This document shows positions 28,336 through 40,470 of a DNA stretch of 64,000 bases, piece after piece. The translations under genes and the position numbers were made by a program. Below the pieces are notes generated by a model. That model saw only the letters and a list, made by a program, of their open reading frames with translations, searched no databases and was not told the origin of the DNA. The DNA is from Siphonodentalium dalli (taxonomy: Eukaryota; Mollusca; Scaphopoda; Gadilida; Siphonodentaliidae): the NCBI GenBank assembly GCA_032622095.1, contig CP136064.1, forward strand, positions 46,453,573-46,517,572, given 5' to 3'. Position 1 is the first letter of the stretch. Each line of letters starts with the position of its first letter.

Positions 28336-29380
28336 ATGCAAATCACCCCCCATGGTACCCCATCCAACCAATTCATGGGAATGTGAATCATTGGGCAAGA
28401 GTGACAAAGACAACCATGGTCATACGGTTCAACTATATTATAATTACAGATACAATCCCTGCAACAATCTGCCCCATTCATCACATAGGCAAATTAACAA
28501 AGGCTGTGGGTTTCATAGGAAAACAGGATAATCAATCCACGAGAAAACTGTATTGGTGATTCATTATATTTATTTCATATTGAACACAAATGTAATATAA
28601 CAGTTATGCATTTGACATTTAGCATATACCATGCCTAGAATGGGCAGGATGCTGTGTATATTAAAACGTAATATGTATACATAGTCATTTGTGGTTACAA
28701 TGAAATTCTGAATATAAAAATAATGAGCGATTGTCTCACTCTTATTTTCTCACATGTGAACAGCTGATGTGAATAGCAATAAAACATTTCCAATAATAAT
28801 GAGGTGTATAATTTGTCCAGTACAGTCTGGTGCAGTTATGAAAAAAGTGCCAAACCTCCAATTAATTGCAGCATGATATTTCTTAGCTAGAATAAGTACA
28901 TTAACCCATGATAAACAACATATTAAAAATAAAAAGGACCTACAAATGGGGAAATTGGTGAATATTGTGAAATAAATTTGTGAAAATGTGGTAAAATACT
29001 CAATTTATGGCTTTCAAGGTTGTTTATCATACATGTATAAGAAATTCCATATCAAAAGTCCTTACATTGTCATATCTGTTACGTAAATTTTACTATCCTG
29101 ATTACAGAACAGAAAACCTTTTTCCATATGTATCAGTTAAGTATTTTTTAGTCATATATGCCTCTAAAATTGAGACTTCATTTCACAAGACTATTCCTAA
29201 TATTTTAAATACTAGAGAGAAATGAAGGATTTTCCAGTCCTGTAACCAGGATAGTAAAATCTCCAATATAGTTTTGATAATGGAAGGACTTGTTGATTTT
29301 AAAATGTTGATCAAAGTAGACACCCCCTCCCCTGTCCCTGGTATAAGTTAAAGCTGTTTGGAAAAATAGTCTAGTCAGTT
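28336..29380. other. AT-rich intergenic, nothing recognised
   Basis: Short open frames only, with no splice-bounded exon, domain or inverted-repeat structure. Confidence 0.4.
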
Positions 29381-29803
29381 TTAAAGGTACTCAATCCGAA
29401 CAGAGGGTCCCCATCTCAACAGATTCCAACAACAACAATCCGATCAGAGGGTCCTATATTACTATTTCTTTGGCTTTGGGGGTAAAAAATATTTGATTCG
29501 AGTCGAGGAACCCATCAAACAAAGCTCAGAGTTATTAGATATTGATTTTTTTGAAATTTGTTATTTACTCGAGATGAGTACTAATAATTGCCTTCAACTG
29601 CCGTAATCTGCTCGGGATGTGTACACCAAAATCTATTCAAACAGACAAGGATGGATAACTCTAAAATCAAGTGGTAATAAAATCGATATCTAACAAATCT
29701 GAGCTTTGATGAGTGACTTCCTCGACTCGAATCAAATATTTTTGACCCCCGAAGCCATTGAAATAGTAATTGAGAGGAGTTTTATCGGATTGAGTACCTT
29801 TAA
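29381..29803. mobile_element. TTAA-AGGTACTCAATCC MITE (K2 family)
   Basis: TTAA-AGGTACTCAATCCGA left, TCGGATTGAGTACCT-TTAA right. Inner arms pair: TATTTGATTCGAGTCGAGGA with TCCTCGACTCGAATCAAATA. A second copy is at 54327-54803. Kolobok-like by the TTAA/AGG rule. Confidence 0.8.
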
Positions 29804-30298
29804 GTACACTGGGGAAATTGATTCAGGTACATTCCGCTCTTTAAAATATTTACAGCTACTCACAAAAAGAGAAATGCTCTTCATTATTCTTGTTTGAATG
29901 ACATAATACGTTGCTGTTTGTCAACTGCAGCATTTTCATTGGCTAAGAATCAAATATATGCATCGCAGAAAATGGGATAGTTTGCTGATCAGTTAATTGA
30001 TGAACGCCATTTTAATTCGCAGCAGGCAAAATCAAACTTCTTCCTTTTTGTTTATGATCCAAGATAGCCTTAGCCTTTCTCTTCCTATAACAAGTTTTAT
30101 ATAGTTTCCTGGGTATAAAATAATATGAATCAAGGACCCCTGTCTGGAAGAGCTTCGATAAGTTATTATTGATTTAATTTAGAATTTTCTGGTATAATGT
30201 ATATACATGCATCAATTTGGGACATTTCATAGCTCGTGTTTGTTCCGTGCATAGCATGGGCTTAATTCTATCTGAAAAAATAGTATCGAAAAACATCA

Positions 30299-30777
30299 TT
30301 AACCCTTTCACGTCGTGAGCTGTGCTGGTACAGCATTAAAGTTCCTGTGCCAGTGCATTATCTTATATTATATTTGCGACTGTGAGCCTTGCATATATAA
30401 GAGAATGCTCTGGTTTACAAGGTCAAGGTAAATATTGTTAGGCCTATGTATTCTTTTTATGCAGTAATGCTCTAAATAATCGACTTCTTAACCACAGCAT
30501 AATTATGTGTAACTTTTCAGGATTTAGTCGGAAATTTGGCTTGTTGCCATTCATTGGAAAGCTCTCCCTGGGAGCTTTCCGATGAATGGCAATAAGCCAT
30601 ATTTCCGACTAAATCCTGAAAAGTTACCCATAATTATGTTGTGGTTAAGGGGTCGATTAATTAGAGCATTACTGTATATACAAGGCTCCTGATGGGAGAC
30701 TGGCATACATAACAGAACGCATTTACGGTACAGAGTTTTCACAAAATTTCAGGAAGCTCCAGTCATGGAAGGGTTCG
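30299..30777. mobile_element. piggyBac-like MITE nested in K3, carrying another MITE
   Basis: TTAA-CCCTTTCACGTCG start and GGAAGGG-TTCG end. It contains a decayed GCCAATGCATTC-type hairpin (about 30349-30415) and a complete TACAGTAATGC-family MITE at 30460-30676. This is three layers of insertion. Confidence 0.6.
30460..30676. mobile_element. TACAGTAATGC-family MITE, nested
   Basis: TGCAGTAATGCTCTAAATAA start and GAGCATTACTGTA end. The arms pair along nearly the whole length around CTCTCCCTGGGAG. It preserves the TTAACCAC sequence that is the empty site for the insertion at 22187. Confidence 0.8.
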
Positions 30778-31429
30778 ATGATAGAAGCGTTTCCATACAG
30801 GTGTCTTTGACTCATGCATGTATCTATCATTTTATACCCTGGCAACTATATAAAATGTGGCTTATTTTTTAATTTATATTTTACTCGTATTAATGACATC
30901 CATACATATTGCGCGTTTAGGTCTGCAGTTGTTTGGTAAGTTCCGCCATTTTCAATGATGATGTGCTACGGCATCTTCCCTCCCCTGGGGGAGATAAACT
31001 GGGGTAACCCCCAGACCTTTCCATGAGGAAAACACAGCGAGAGCAGTTATTGGCTACCGCAACGCAGAAGACGGGTGCAATACGGCACCCACACTAAAAC
31101 TGCAAAAGGCGTCTTTGCTCAAACAAAAAGTTACAGTAGACTAGACTATGTCTAGTTACACTGCAATAGGCCATAGTCGAACTGAGATGGTAAAAGATGT
31201 AAATAAACCTTAAAATAGTTAAAATAGTTAAATAAAATAGTTCAATATTGAACCAACAATTACATTATTACAGTCGCCATTAGAATTTTGTGAAGAGGGA
31301 TGGGTGCGAATTTTAGCACCTGTGAATTGAAAAGTACAATTGCTACGGGTGCGAGAGCAATCACTCCCGTCTCCTGGGAAGGACTGATCATCTCCCCTGT
31401 CTGAATGTTTCTTACTTTCACATGTAGTG

Positions 31430-33245
31430 GCCATTTAGTGTCATTTTATCATTCAATATGGCTATGTGACTATGTGAAAAACTATCATTGGTGACAAGGA
31501 AGCATGTTTTTTCTTCGGCAGAGGCATTACAGTTCAGAATTTTTGTGTGTGTGGAAAATTGCTTAGTCTATCCAACACCCCCCCCCCCCGGTTGAATTTT
31601 TATTTACCTCAACATCTAATCCAATTAGTCTCATTTTATGATTCACTATGACTGTGCAACTAAGAAAACTAATATTGGCATGTATTTTTTGTGAAATAGG
31701 CAATAATTCCAGAGAAAGTCCAGAGAATTTCTACCACAGCATCTCATGGCCAGTTAAGTCAGTCTCATTTTATCTATCAATATGAATATGCGACTAAGTA
31801 AAACTATCAATGGCATCAAGGAAGCATGTTTTTTTCTGTGAAAGAGTCAATATTTAAAGTTTGGAGAATTTTCAATGAAAATTACCTTGTTTATCTTCCC
31901 CTCCCGCCTGAATTTTACCTCAATAGTTATTCTAATTTTATCATTCATATGACTATGCGACTAAAAAAAACTATTGTTGGCGACAAGGAAGCATGTATAT
32001 TCTATTAAAGAGGTGCGGAGAATTTTCATTGAAAAATACATAGTTGATCTCCCCCTCCACCCACATGAATTTTTCTTACCTTAACATGTAGCGGCAGGTT
32101 TTTCTTCGGAAAAACCCATGTTTTTCTTCGGAAGAGGTAGATCATGCCATGACTCTCTACTCTGTCTAATGCCCATAGAGATCATATTCCACTAATACGA
32201 AACCTTTGAACTTTTTGAAGTTTTGACAGGGGATATTATAAAGTCTAACAATAACGCGGGGAATATATTTCTCAGCTATTATCTGTTCCTTAATAATGTA
32301 CAAGTTTCACAATGGGTGAATGTCCCAACTCAAAATTGCATGTTTTTCTATGACCTTTGTGACCCGATATCACAATAAACATTGAATTATTTACCCAGTA
32401 GAAACGCTATAATTGTCAGCAAAGCAAAGCAAAATCTCTCAAAAATCCGCTTTCAACATGAAATTTCGAGTTGGGACCTTCACCTACAGTAAAGTGCATT
32501 AGTAAGGAACAGATAATAACTAAGAAATATATTCCCTGTGTTATTTTTTCGACTTTATAAGGTTCCATGTCAAAACTACTTCAAAAAAGTTCCAAGGTTT
32601 CGGACTGGTGGAATATGATCTCTACGGGCGTTAGCCAGAGTAGAGATTCATGGCATGATCTACGGCAGAAGCTACATGTAGGTAATTTTTAATGAAAATA
32701 AGATATTGTAGTAGTAAAAAAAAATTCAGGGGGTTGCGGTTGGCAAGACTTCAATTATTGGCCTTTTCACAGAAAATACATGTTCCTTGTTGCCAATGAG
32801 GGGGGATAGGGGATAAACTAGGAAATTTTCAATGAAAATTCTCCAAACTATAATTATTGCCTCTTTCACTGAAAATACATTGCCTATTTCACAGAAAATA
32901 CATGCTTCCTTGTTGCCAATGATACTTTTTTCTTAGTCGCAAAGTCATATTGAATGATAAAATGAGACTAACTGGCTGTTGGATGTTGAGGCAAAAACAA
33001 ATTCAGGTTGGGGGGGGGGGGGGTGGGTGATAAACTAAGTAATTTTCAATGAAAATTTGCCTCCTTGACAAAGAATACTTGCTTTCTTGTCACCAATGAT
33101 AGGTTTTTTCTTAGTCATATAGTCATATAGTCATATTGAATGATAAAATTAGTCTATCTGCCCATTAGTTGTTGAGGTATTAAAGAACAAATTCAGACGG
33201 AGGTTATGGGGGGGGGGGATGCGTAGGCGGGAGATAAACTTTTAC
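31430..33245. mobile_element. Foldback element with internally repetitive arms
   Basis: The left arm (31430-32340) and right arm (32464-33245) are inverted. The inner ~210 bases pair well (CTCTACTCTGTCTAATGCCC.. with ..GGGCGTTAGCCAGAGTAGAG). The outer arms are three or four degenerate ~170-bp units, each with GACAAGGAAGCATGT, AATTTTCATTGAAAA and CATTTTATCATTCAATATG blocks. Poly-C and poly-G runs (31573, 33009, 33208) occupy matching places in the units. It has no coding capacity. Confidence 0.7.
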
Positions 33246-33517
33246 AACAGTATAGAACGAAAACACTGGAAGCAAAGCAATTTTCGGTCTAGAACTCTAG
33301 ATCTGTTTTAGACGGTGATTGTGTATCGCTTCACCATGCAGTCATTTTCAATAAAAATACATGAATAATAAAAAACCCTGAATTCAACAGATGCCTATGA
33401 GTAACCACAGAAAATTCAGCTTTATAATTTCTTCATTCATTGTTTATTTTTTCCTGATTATGTTGTTTGATATGCAAGAGCCTTTTGAATAAATAAACAC
33501 TGAATGAAGAAACTCTA

Positions 33518-33714
33518 AACTCTATGTTATTGTCAAGTTTGTACGCTGTGTTATGTAAACAAAATCCAGGTTCTGTAACATTTTTGGCTTTTGTTTACAT
33601 AACAAAGTATATGAACTTGACCATAACATACTATTTACTCAATATTATTTCTGTTTTAGCGGATGTGACTATTTTAACAGCGATGCCCACTGTGAAGGCC
33701 ATCCGTGCCTTTAA
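33518..33714. mobile_element. K1-family MITE, 3' part
   Basis: Shares TATGTTATTGTCAA, TTATGTAAACAAAA and the terminal AAGGCCATCCGTGCCT-TTAA with other K1 copies. The left end is missing or too decayed to place. Confidence 0.55.
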
Positions 33715-34775
33715 TCACAAGCTCTGATTTATAATGTAAAGTATGTGTTTTTGTGAAAGGCTTAATGTAGACAATGAATCATGTCAAAGCAACATACGGA
33801 TCAATGTAATGGACTCATCTGAACACTCCTTTTCAGTTGGGCTCGCAATACCACCTTTTACAATATCGATTTTACCTCTAAATTCTAATCAAATATAGCA
33901 AATCCACTTTATATTAATCACAGGAGCTTGGAACTTTATAAATAACTGCCAAAAATTATCAACATGCATCTGCCTGAAGATAATTTTTGGTGAACAGTAG
34001 GTTGGCCATAAATAATCATAGGGCAATTTTTAAGGGAATTTGTTGATTAAGTTCCAAGCTCCTATGGATTTATATTACTCAATTTTAAATCTCACCAAAA
34101 ATAGTAAATTGGCAAAATTTTGATTTAGGTCGGAATAGTTTTCACAAGAATAAAAAAATAATAATTGGGATTTACATGCAATCTCCAGATCAAAAGTTAG
34201 AGTTACCATTGTTTCCAGCCGTGACTGCATGTATGTCATATTGGAATTAACAGGGATGCTAAGTGCAGCAACTAAGGAGACTTAACAGTTAACAGCGATT
34301 GGGCTAGGTAAAATAAATACCAGTTCCAAGCCAGATAAATATGTACTAGTATTGTTTAAAAAAAATAGCGGTCACATGCTCATAGCCCGTTTATATATAA
34401 CCATGGGTATATGCCAGATATAATCGTACAACAAATATCGCTGTTCTTTTGACCGTGTATTTATCCATGGTGCGTGTGCCTGCACATGGTTATCCGTAAC
34501 CTGGTGCCCGGTGTTATTGCATTGAAAGTTAATCATGTTCGACTGGTGTTGTTAAGCTTAGTGATGAGATTAGCGGTTTCTATTTCTTGTCTGGTCATAT
34601 TTACTGTTGGAACTTTTTTTGAAATAGACGCACTTTTTATACTAGAATTTGCGCAACAGGAGTGCATGGAGGGAAATTGCACACCGAGTTGGTTTAAGGG
34701 TTTTTAGAAAAACTATTCATATATGATATAGAGAGGCCAACAGAACGATACCATGCGAATTTAAAACTGAGAGAA
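33715..34775. other. Intergenic, no supported gene
   Basis: A weak inverted pair (GGAGCTTGGAACTT near 33923 and AAGTTCCAAGCTCC near 34050) suggests an eroded MITE. The 77-codon frame at 34474 has hydrophobic residues but no splice, domain or repeat support. Confidence 0.4.
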
Positions 34776-34779
34776 TAAA

Positions 34780-35395
34780 AGGCCGTACGGCCACAGTGTC
34801 CCCCGAAAAAGTGGCTTCATTGGGGCATCAGCTTGTCTGAAAAAAATAACAAGGACCATAAATCCGATACTACATTTCAGAACAATCCACTAAATTTCAG
34901 AACAATCCAACCAGTGTACCTTGGAATGGTAGATAAACTATCATACTAAATTTGATTCAGATATGATCACACAAACTAAAGTTGTCATCCGGAAACCAGA
35001 AATTGACAGGATTCTAAGTTGAAAAAGGGCCATAACTCTCGCAAACATGGGCCGAGTAAACACATATTCGAACTTGACCTGTATTTTGGTTGATAAACTC
35101 ACATACCAAATTTGGTTCAGATATGACCACACAAACTGAAGTTATCATCCGGAAACCAGAAAATTATAAGATTGTAAGTCGAAAAAGGGCCATAACTCTC
35201 GCAAAAATGGGCGGAGCAAACCCATATTCGAACTTAATCTGTATTTCAGTCTGATAAACTCACCTATGAAATTTGCTCTTGATCTAATAACCGAAACTAA
35301 AGTTATCATCTGGAAACCCCGGACGCACACACGGACGGACGGACACCGGCTATTTTAATAGTCCCCCGAAATTATTTTTTTCTGGGGACAAAAAT
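34780..35395. repeat. Dispersed mollusc-type repeat with ~160-bp tandem units
   Basis: Ends GTGTCCCCCGAAAAA and TTTTTTTCTGGGGACA form a terminal inverted repeat. Inside, ~160-bp units recur (about 34930-35095 and 35095-35265) with GATAAACTCACATACCAAAT, TCATCCGGAAACCAGAAA and GGGCCATAACTCTCGCAAA, then CGGACGGACGGACACCGGCT. This type is widespread in bivalve and gastropod genomes, which is the best taxonomic hint here. Confidence 0.7.
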
Positions 35396-36104
35396 AGTAC
35401 GACTCTGAATTAAAAATATACCACAGGGAAAACAAGAGAGTTATGTCGATGAGTTACATACATTACGAAACGTTGGACGCTACACAGACAATTACGCCTA
35501 TACATGTAGGCTTATGTTATAGTTGGTTAGCAAATATCAAACATTCAAAACCATCATCCAATGCCAAGCGACATACAAATCATGGCAACGTCGTAAATGG
35601 TTGAAATGCTTGTAAGAAATGCACATATTCTAGATTGTATGTGCATGAAAGCACCCCCGGGGGATTCACCACCCTGGAGTGACAGCGTGACCATGCATGC
35701 AGTCTGAGTTAGTCATCACAACCCGCAACCAAGTGTTGATTTTTCTGAAGTCTGTTGCCTTCTCGGTTGTGTTTTTCTGTTTTAGAGTTCAATGCATTTA
35801 TGTCCAGTCCATAACTACTGCAATATCAGTGTCATTATTTGGAGCATATAAACATCCATCATCGTGATCGTGTTTATTATCCGTGTGCACATGTATCTTC
35901 AAAAATGACTGAGAACTGAAACTGTGTTCAGAAACAAGACTTTTACGAAAATATTTTGTGTCAGTTTTGAATTCGCGCAGATAGGTGCGCGATTTCAAAA
36001 CTGAGCGAAAAATAGTACTGCGCGAATTTAAATACGAGTAAGGTATTGAGATATCTTCAGTGTAGTTTTGTGGTTACGAGAGCTCATTTACCCCCTGATT
36101 TCTG

Positions 36105-36513
36105 CTCATAATACTACTTATTTATGTGGGCAGTAGCCTCTATACGGGCGCCTGTGGCGCTTAATATACTATGGGTGGCGGGATGGGGTGGTGGGTGGGA
36201 ACTCATAATACTACTTATTTATGTGGACAGTAGCCTCTATACGGGCGCCTGTGGCGCTTAATATACTATGGGTGGCGGGATGGGGTGGTGGGTGGGAACT
36301 CATAATACTACTTATTTATGTGGGCAGTAGCCTCTATACGGGCGCCTGTGGCGCTTAATATACTATGGGTGGCGGGATGGGGTGGTGGGTGGGAACTCAT
36401 AATACTACTTATTTATGTGGGCAGTAGCCTCTATACGGGCGCCTGTGGCGCTTAATATACTATGGGTGGCGGGATGGGGTGGTGGGTGGGAACTCACAAT
36501 ACTACTTATATAG
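36105..36513. repeat. 97-bp tandem array, four full units
   Basis: CTCATAATACTACTTATTTA starts at 36105, 36202, 36299 and 36396, with a partial fifth at 36493, so the period is exactly 97. Units are nearly identical (GGGCAG/GGACAG difference) and include GGGCGCCTGTGGCGC and a G-rich GGATGGGGTGGTGGGTGGG strand. Low divergence implies recent expansion. Confidence 0.97.
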
Positions 36514-37865
36514 TATTATATAATTGTAAAGTTCCTTTTCTTAAATATCCTTTAACATGATTAAGTCCATTTTATTTGTGCTTATAACTATGTCCGTTAA
36601 AATTAATATAGGATTTGGCATTTAATATAGTATCTCCTTATAATAATTAAGGCAATTATGTGAATATTCCAAGGTATTGTCCTATACCCCTTAATAATAT
36701 TATGTTCTAGTACCCTATTGTTAGTAGTACTATGCTGGGTGCCAGCGTTCAAACCAGGCATACTAATGCACATAAATTATCGTGGTGGTGGACAGACAGT
36801 TAAACAAACAGACAGACAGACATACATAACATATAGCCATATGTACATTATAAACATTGTTTATTTGTAGACATCATTTAATGTACTACATGCATATATA
36901 TATCTTAAGTGGTATATGGTTTGGTATAAGGGGATTACATGCATTAATAGGTTTTTAGGTATGAGAAAGGGGAGGTTGTCTGCTAAGCATATTAATGAAT
37001 AGGCATGTCTTTGTGGTCAGGGTCCCAATTTTTTGCAGACTATTTGTTCCATGTTCTCATAACCAAATTTAGAAATGGAGAGTATATTTCTGGAGCAGTT
37101 TTAAATAATTTTGAAAATGTTTTAGAACGTACCCCCTAAAGATAATTTATTTATGCCAAAGGTGGAATTTGGTTTTATATGTTACTAATATGTTGATGTT
37201 TTGGAAAAGGTGCCAAAGTTTTTGATAGGGTCATCATCAGTTGCAGATTGCTGACTTGTGGTATACTAAGCATATGCTACATTCCGTTTCTGAAAATCGT
37301 ACGTTTTCCATTTTGTAACAAACTGTACCAGTGGACACACATATGTCCAGGATGGATTACATCTGTATTGGATAATAATAATACATCTACAAAATGCAAT
37401 AGTAGATATCACATAGGCTGAATAAATACCAGGTACGAGAATTCTACCATCACAGGCTGAAATAAATACATGGTCTTTCGGCATTCTACCATCACATGCT
37501 GAATAAAACAATGACCCATGTTATTCTATCATCACAGGCTGAATAAATCCAAATGATCGGGGTGAAAAGGCTTTCAAAAGTAATAAGTGTATATATTTTC
37601 TAATATTTATATAGCCTATTTTATTGCTTCATAATCCGTTTCATTTCGTTTCATATTATTTATGGCTTGTGCCGAATGTTTACTTCCACGTCATATTTGA
37701 AGATTCATTCTTTCAGGTCACAATCAGAAATCTAATCATTCGCGGATTCATCATTCCAAACCAAGCTGCCGCAGTGCACATTCCATGGTAACGTATGTTT
37801 CTGACAGAAACATTAATATCCTAGAATAAGATGATTTCCGTTCTTTTTTAGAAAATGTCATATTA
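36514..37865. other. Intergenic, no supported gene
   Basis: AT-rich. Three short direct repeats of the type ATTCTACCATCACAGGCTGAATAAA occur at about 37440-37550. Nothing else recognisable. Confidence 0.4.
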
Positions 37866-37866
37866 T

Positions 37867-38380
37867 GCTCAGATAAAGGGTGTTGTAGTGTGGTCCACAA
37901 GACACCATTTTAACACACCTCACCCAAATCCAAAATGACCGCCGACCAGCGGGGTACACATGCCATTAGGGGACCATGCCATTTCTCAACTTCTTGACCG
38001 ATTCAGGTCAACCAAAGTGTGCTATATGGTGGCTCCCAAGACGTCCTAACTCCTATACATAATCCCAACACACTCAGCCCGATCCAAAATGACCGCCGCC
38101 CAGAGGGGTCCAAATAGGGGACCCATGCAATTTCTCGGCTCCATACAAAGGATGTTGTATGTTAGCCCCCAACACACACTAACATGCATGCCACACACCC
38201 AACCCCGATCCAAGATTGCCGCCGTCCAACAGGGTTCAAATAGGGAACCCATGCTATTGTTCGCCCCTTGACATATTTAGATGAAATAAAGTGTTTTTTA
38301 GTGTGTAGACACCATAAATATTCACCACACACACCTCACCCCGGCCCAAAGTAGGTCCAAATAGGGCATACATGACATTT
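37867..38380. repeat. Degenerate ~130-bp tandem repeat, CCGCC-rich
   Basis: Three to four units, each with CCAAAATGACCGCCG-type, GGGGTCCAAATAGGG and CCATGCAATTTCTCG-type blocks followed by CAACACACA. Related units occur inverted at 40230-40470, so together they may be the arms of one large decayed foldback element. Confidence 0.65.
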
Positions 38381-38829
38381 GCAGAGGACTCTAAGTATTA
38401 GATGTATTGGTTTGCCGCCTACTCATTTAAACGTGCGTTAGCCGCCTAATAAATCGAAAACCATCAGGACTATATATATCTTCATGATATAGTTAAATGT
38501 GTCTTCTCTCCAACGAGATACCGGGCGTCTTCATAAAACATATATCTATCTATCTATCTCAGTATCTTCATAGGGTGTGGCATCTGAGAGATAATTTATT
38601 ACGGTCTGAAAACAAGCGATGAGAAACTTGAGGCTGTAATGGTGGGATTGGCTTTCACAATTTCGTCGCATCAGAACTATAAGGTCGTAACTCACATAAC
38701 TTTCCGAGAAAATGAAGGTTGAAGTTTTCAGACAACATTTCTCATAATGTTGACAAAGCATGACGTATTGTTGTATTTATCCCAATGAAACTGGCATTAG
38801 CTGTTCATTGAACCACATATTTTTTCTGT

Positions 38830-39420
38830 TTACTCCCTCGTTTTCTTTTAAAAAGCAATAACTTGTTTGGAGATGCGACCTTTTGCGTACGCCAACGAGG
38901 ATTGGTTTCCGTGCTATATAAGGAAGTTGTGCTAATAAATACAGATTAAGCTAAATATGGTGGCAATCGCATGTGTCTATGAACTAAACAGTGCCTATTC
39001 TACATTATGAATATTCACTCATGTGCACCATCATACATAAATTTGTGGAACAATCACAAAATTTAAATCACCAAATGATCACGTGACTAACATGGAGATA
39101 CGACCATACAGCACACATTTGAGAATTTACAAACACAAAACAGAAGTCACGTGGACAACCTGAAGCATCCGATTGGCTGCTGTTGGACATACGACCTTAT
39201 AGCACGAATAATTGTGAAGATCGGTGGAGATACGACATTCGTGTCACTGGTTTGTGAAAATATTTGCCATCCAATGCAAAAACAGTTTGACCCATCGGAT
39301 TGGATTTTTTCTCACGATTCGAATGATATCAAATACTCATTTCTCGCCAAAATGGAGTTACGACCTTATATTTCTGATGCGACGATTTTGTAAAGTTTAG
39401 TGGATACAGCGTACATACCT
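38830..39420. repeat. Degenerate repeat with GGAGATACGACC motif
   Basis: GGAGATGCGACC, GGAGATACGACCATA, GGACATACGACCTTATAGCAC, GGAGATACGACAT and GGAGTTACGACCTTATA recur every 70-170 bases on the + strand, often followed by TTTGTGAA- or TTACAAA-type sequence. Confidence 0.5.
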
Positions 39421-39570
39421 TAATCTGAGACCGATTTCGGTCGTGTAAGGGCATGTTCAGATCGGTTGCAATTTTGGTTCGACGCCAGATGGCGAGGAGC
39501 GCTGATATGGACAAACTTGTATATTTTGTCAACTCATATTGACTAATCTATAAAAGCCGCGGGGGCGGAG

Positions 39571-39932
39571 TTAAATGGGTAGTCTACACCGAATCCGACC
39601 ATTTATGGGGCCCATCTCCTTTTATACTCAATAGAATATATGCAACAAATGAATGAATTTGAGCCATGGATTAGTGCCAAATACACTCATGTGCTCTATG
39701 ATCGATGGAAACATGGTAATTATAATGATTAAGGAAAATGATTTTATGACTCCAGTCATAAATTTATTTTCATTATAACTACCACGTTGGGCGTATCGTT
39801 CATAGAGCACATACATGAGTGTATTTTGCACTTATCCATATTTCAAATTCATTCATTTGTTGCACATATTATGTTGAGTATAAAAGGAGATGGTCCCATA
39901 AATGATCGGATTTAGGTACAGTACCCCTTTAA
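39571..39932. mobile_element. TTAA-flanked MITE (K4 family)
   Basis: Left TTAA-ATGGGTAGTCTACACCGAAT, right ATTTAGGTACAGTACCCCT-TTAA. The arms pair further inside (GGGCCCATCTCCTTTTATACTC with GAGTATAAAAGGAGATGGTCCC). The centre is ATGACTCCAGTCATAAATTT. A likely partial relative begins at 47078. Confidence 0.75.
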
Positions 39933-40073
39933 GTTACAATGATAACTTTCTAAAGTAGACTGTATCGATCTATTTCTGAAAAAAAAATCTGCTGAAGTTG
40001 TGTATTTGTGTGGGCGTTAAATTGTTGATACAATGAATCCGATTGAACTCACAGGCACCTGTGGACAATTATT

Positions 40074-40124
40074 AAAATACCAATATAGACTATACCAGTG
40101 ACTTCTATAGTCTATATTGGTATT
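40074..40124. repeat. Perfect 20-bp hairpin
   Basis: AAATACCAATATAGACTATA and its exact reverse complement are separated by 11 bases. Outer bases CACCTGTGGACAA and TTTTCACAGGGGCATGTGG pair loosely, so it is probably the core of a small foldback element. Confidence 0.85.
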
Positions 40125-40229
40125 TTAGTATTTTTCACAGGGGCATGTGGTTGAACTGTCGTCGATTTACTTCCATTGTCCAAAACGTGTGCCAGTGACG
40201 TTGTAGCTGCATCATAAACTTGAACATAA

Positions 40230-40470
40230 ACAAAAACAGTATGGTCGTTTGTTGCTTTTGGGCGGCGGTCATTTTGGATTGGGATGGGGTGTGTGGGTTG
40301 CATGGAAAGGATGTCTTTGGCGTCACCCTGCAACGCCCTTTGTTTGACCTACATCGGTCAATGGGCTGCTCAATGCTATTGGACCCCTGTTTGCACGCCT
40401 ATCTATGGCGGCCATTTTCATCGGGTGGGGTGTCTTGGCGGCACCCTACAACACCCTTTGTTTGAACGAA
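40230..40470. repeat. Inverted copy of the CCGCC-rich ~130-bp repeat
   Basis: Two units with GGCGGCGGTCATTTTGGATT and GGCGGCCATTTTCATCGG, each followed by GGGGTG and CACCCTGCAACGCCCTTTG-type blocks. Reverse complementary to the units at 37867-38380. Confidence 0.6.

Larger units (their letters stand above)
30090..30875. mobile_element. K3-family MITE broken by nested elements
   Basis: Outer parts (about 30090-30298 and 30778-30875) match the arms of 22698-23225, for example CTGGGTATAAAAT and ATTTTATACCCTGG. The interruption begins TTAA-CCCTTTCACG at 30299 and ends GGG-TTCG near 30777, placed exactly where the 22.7-kb copy has an intact TTAA. Confidence 0.7.

Noticed and set aside
34474-34707. 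77-codon hydrophobic frame as a membrane protein
   Set aside because: No intron signals, no homology recognised, AT-rich background makes such frames common.
36105-36513. CRISPR-like regular array
   Set aside because: Adjacent identical 97-bp units without spacers in a eukaryotic genome: ordinary tandem repeat.
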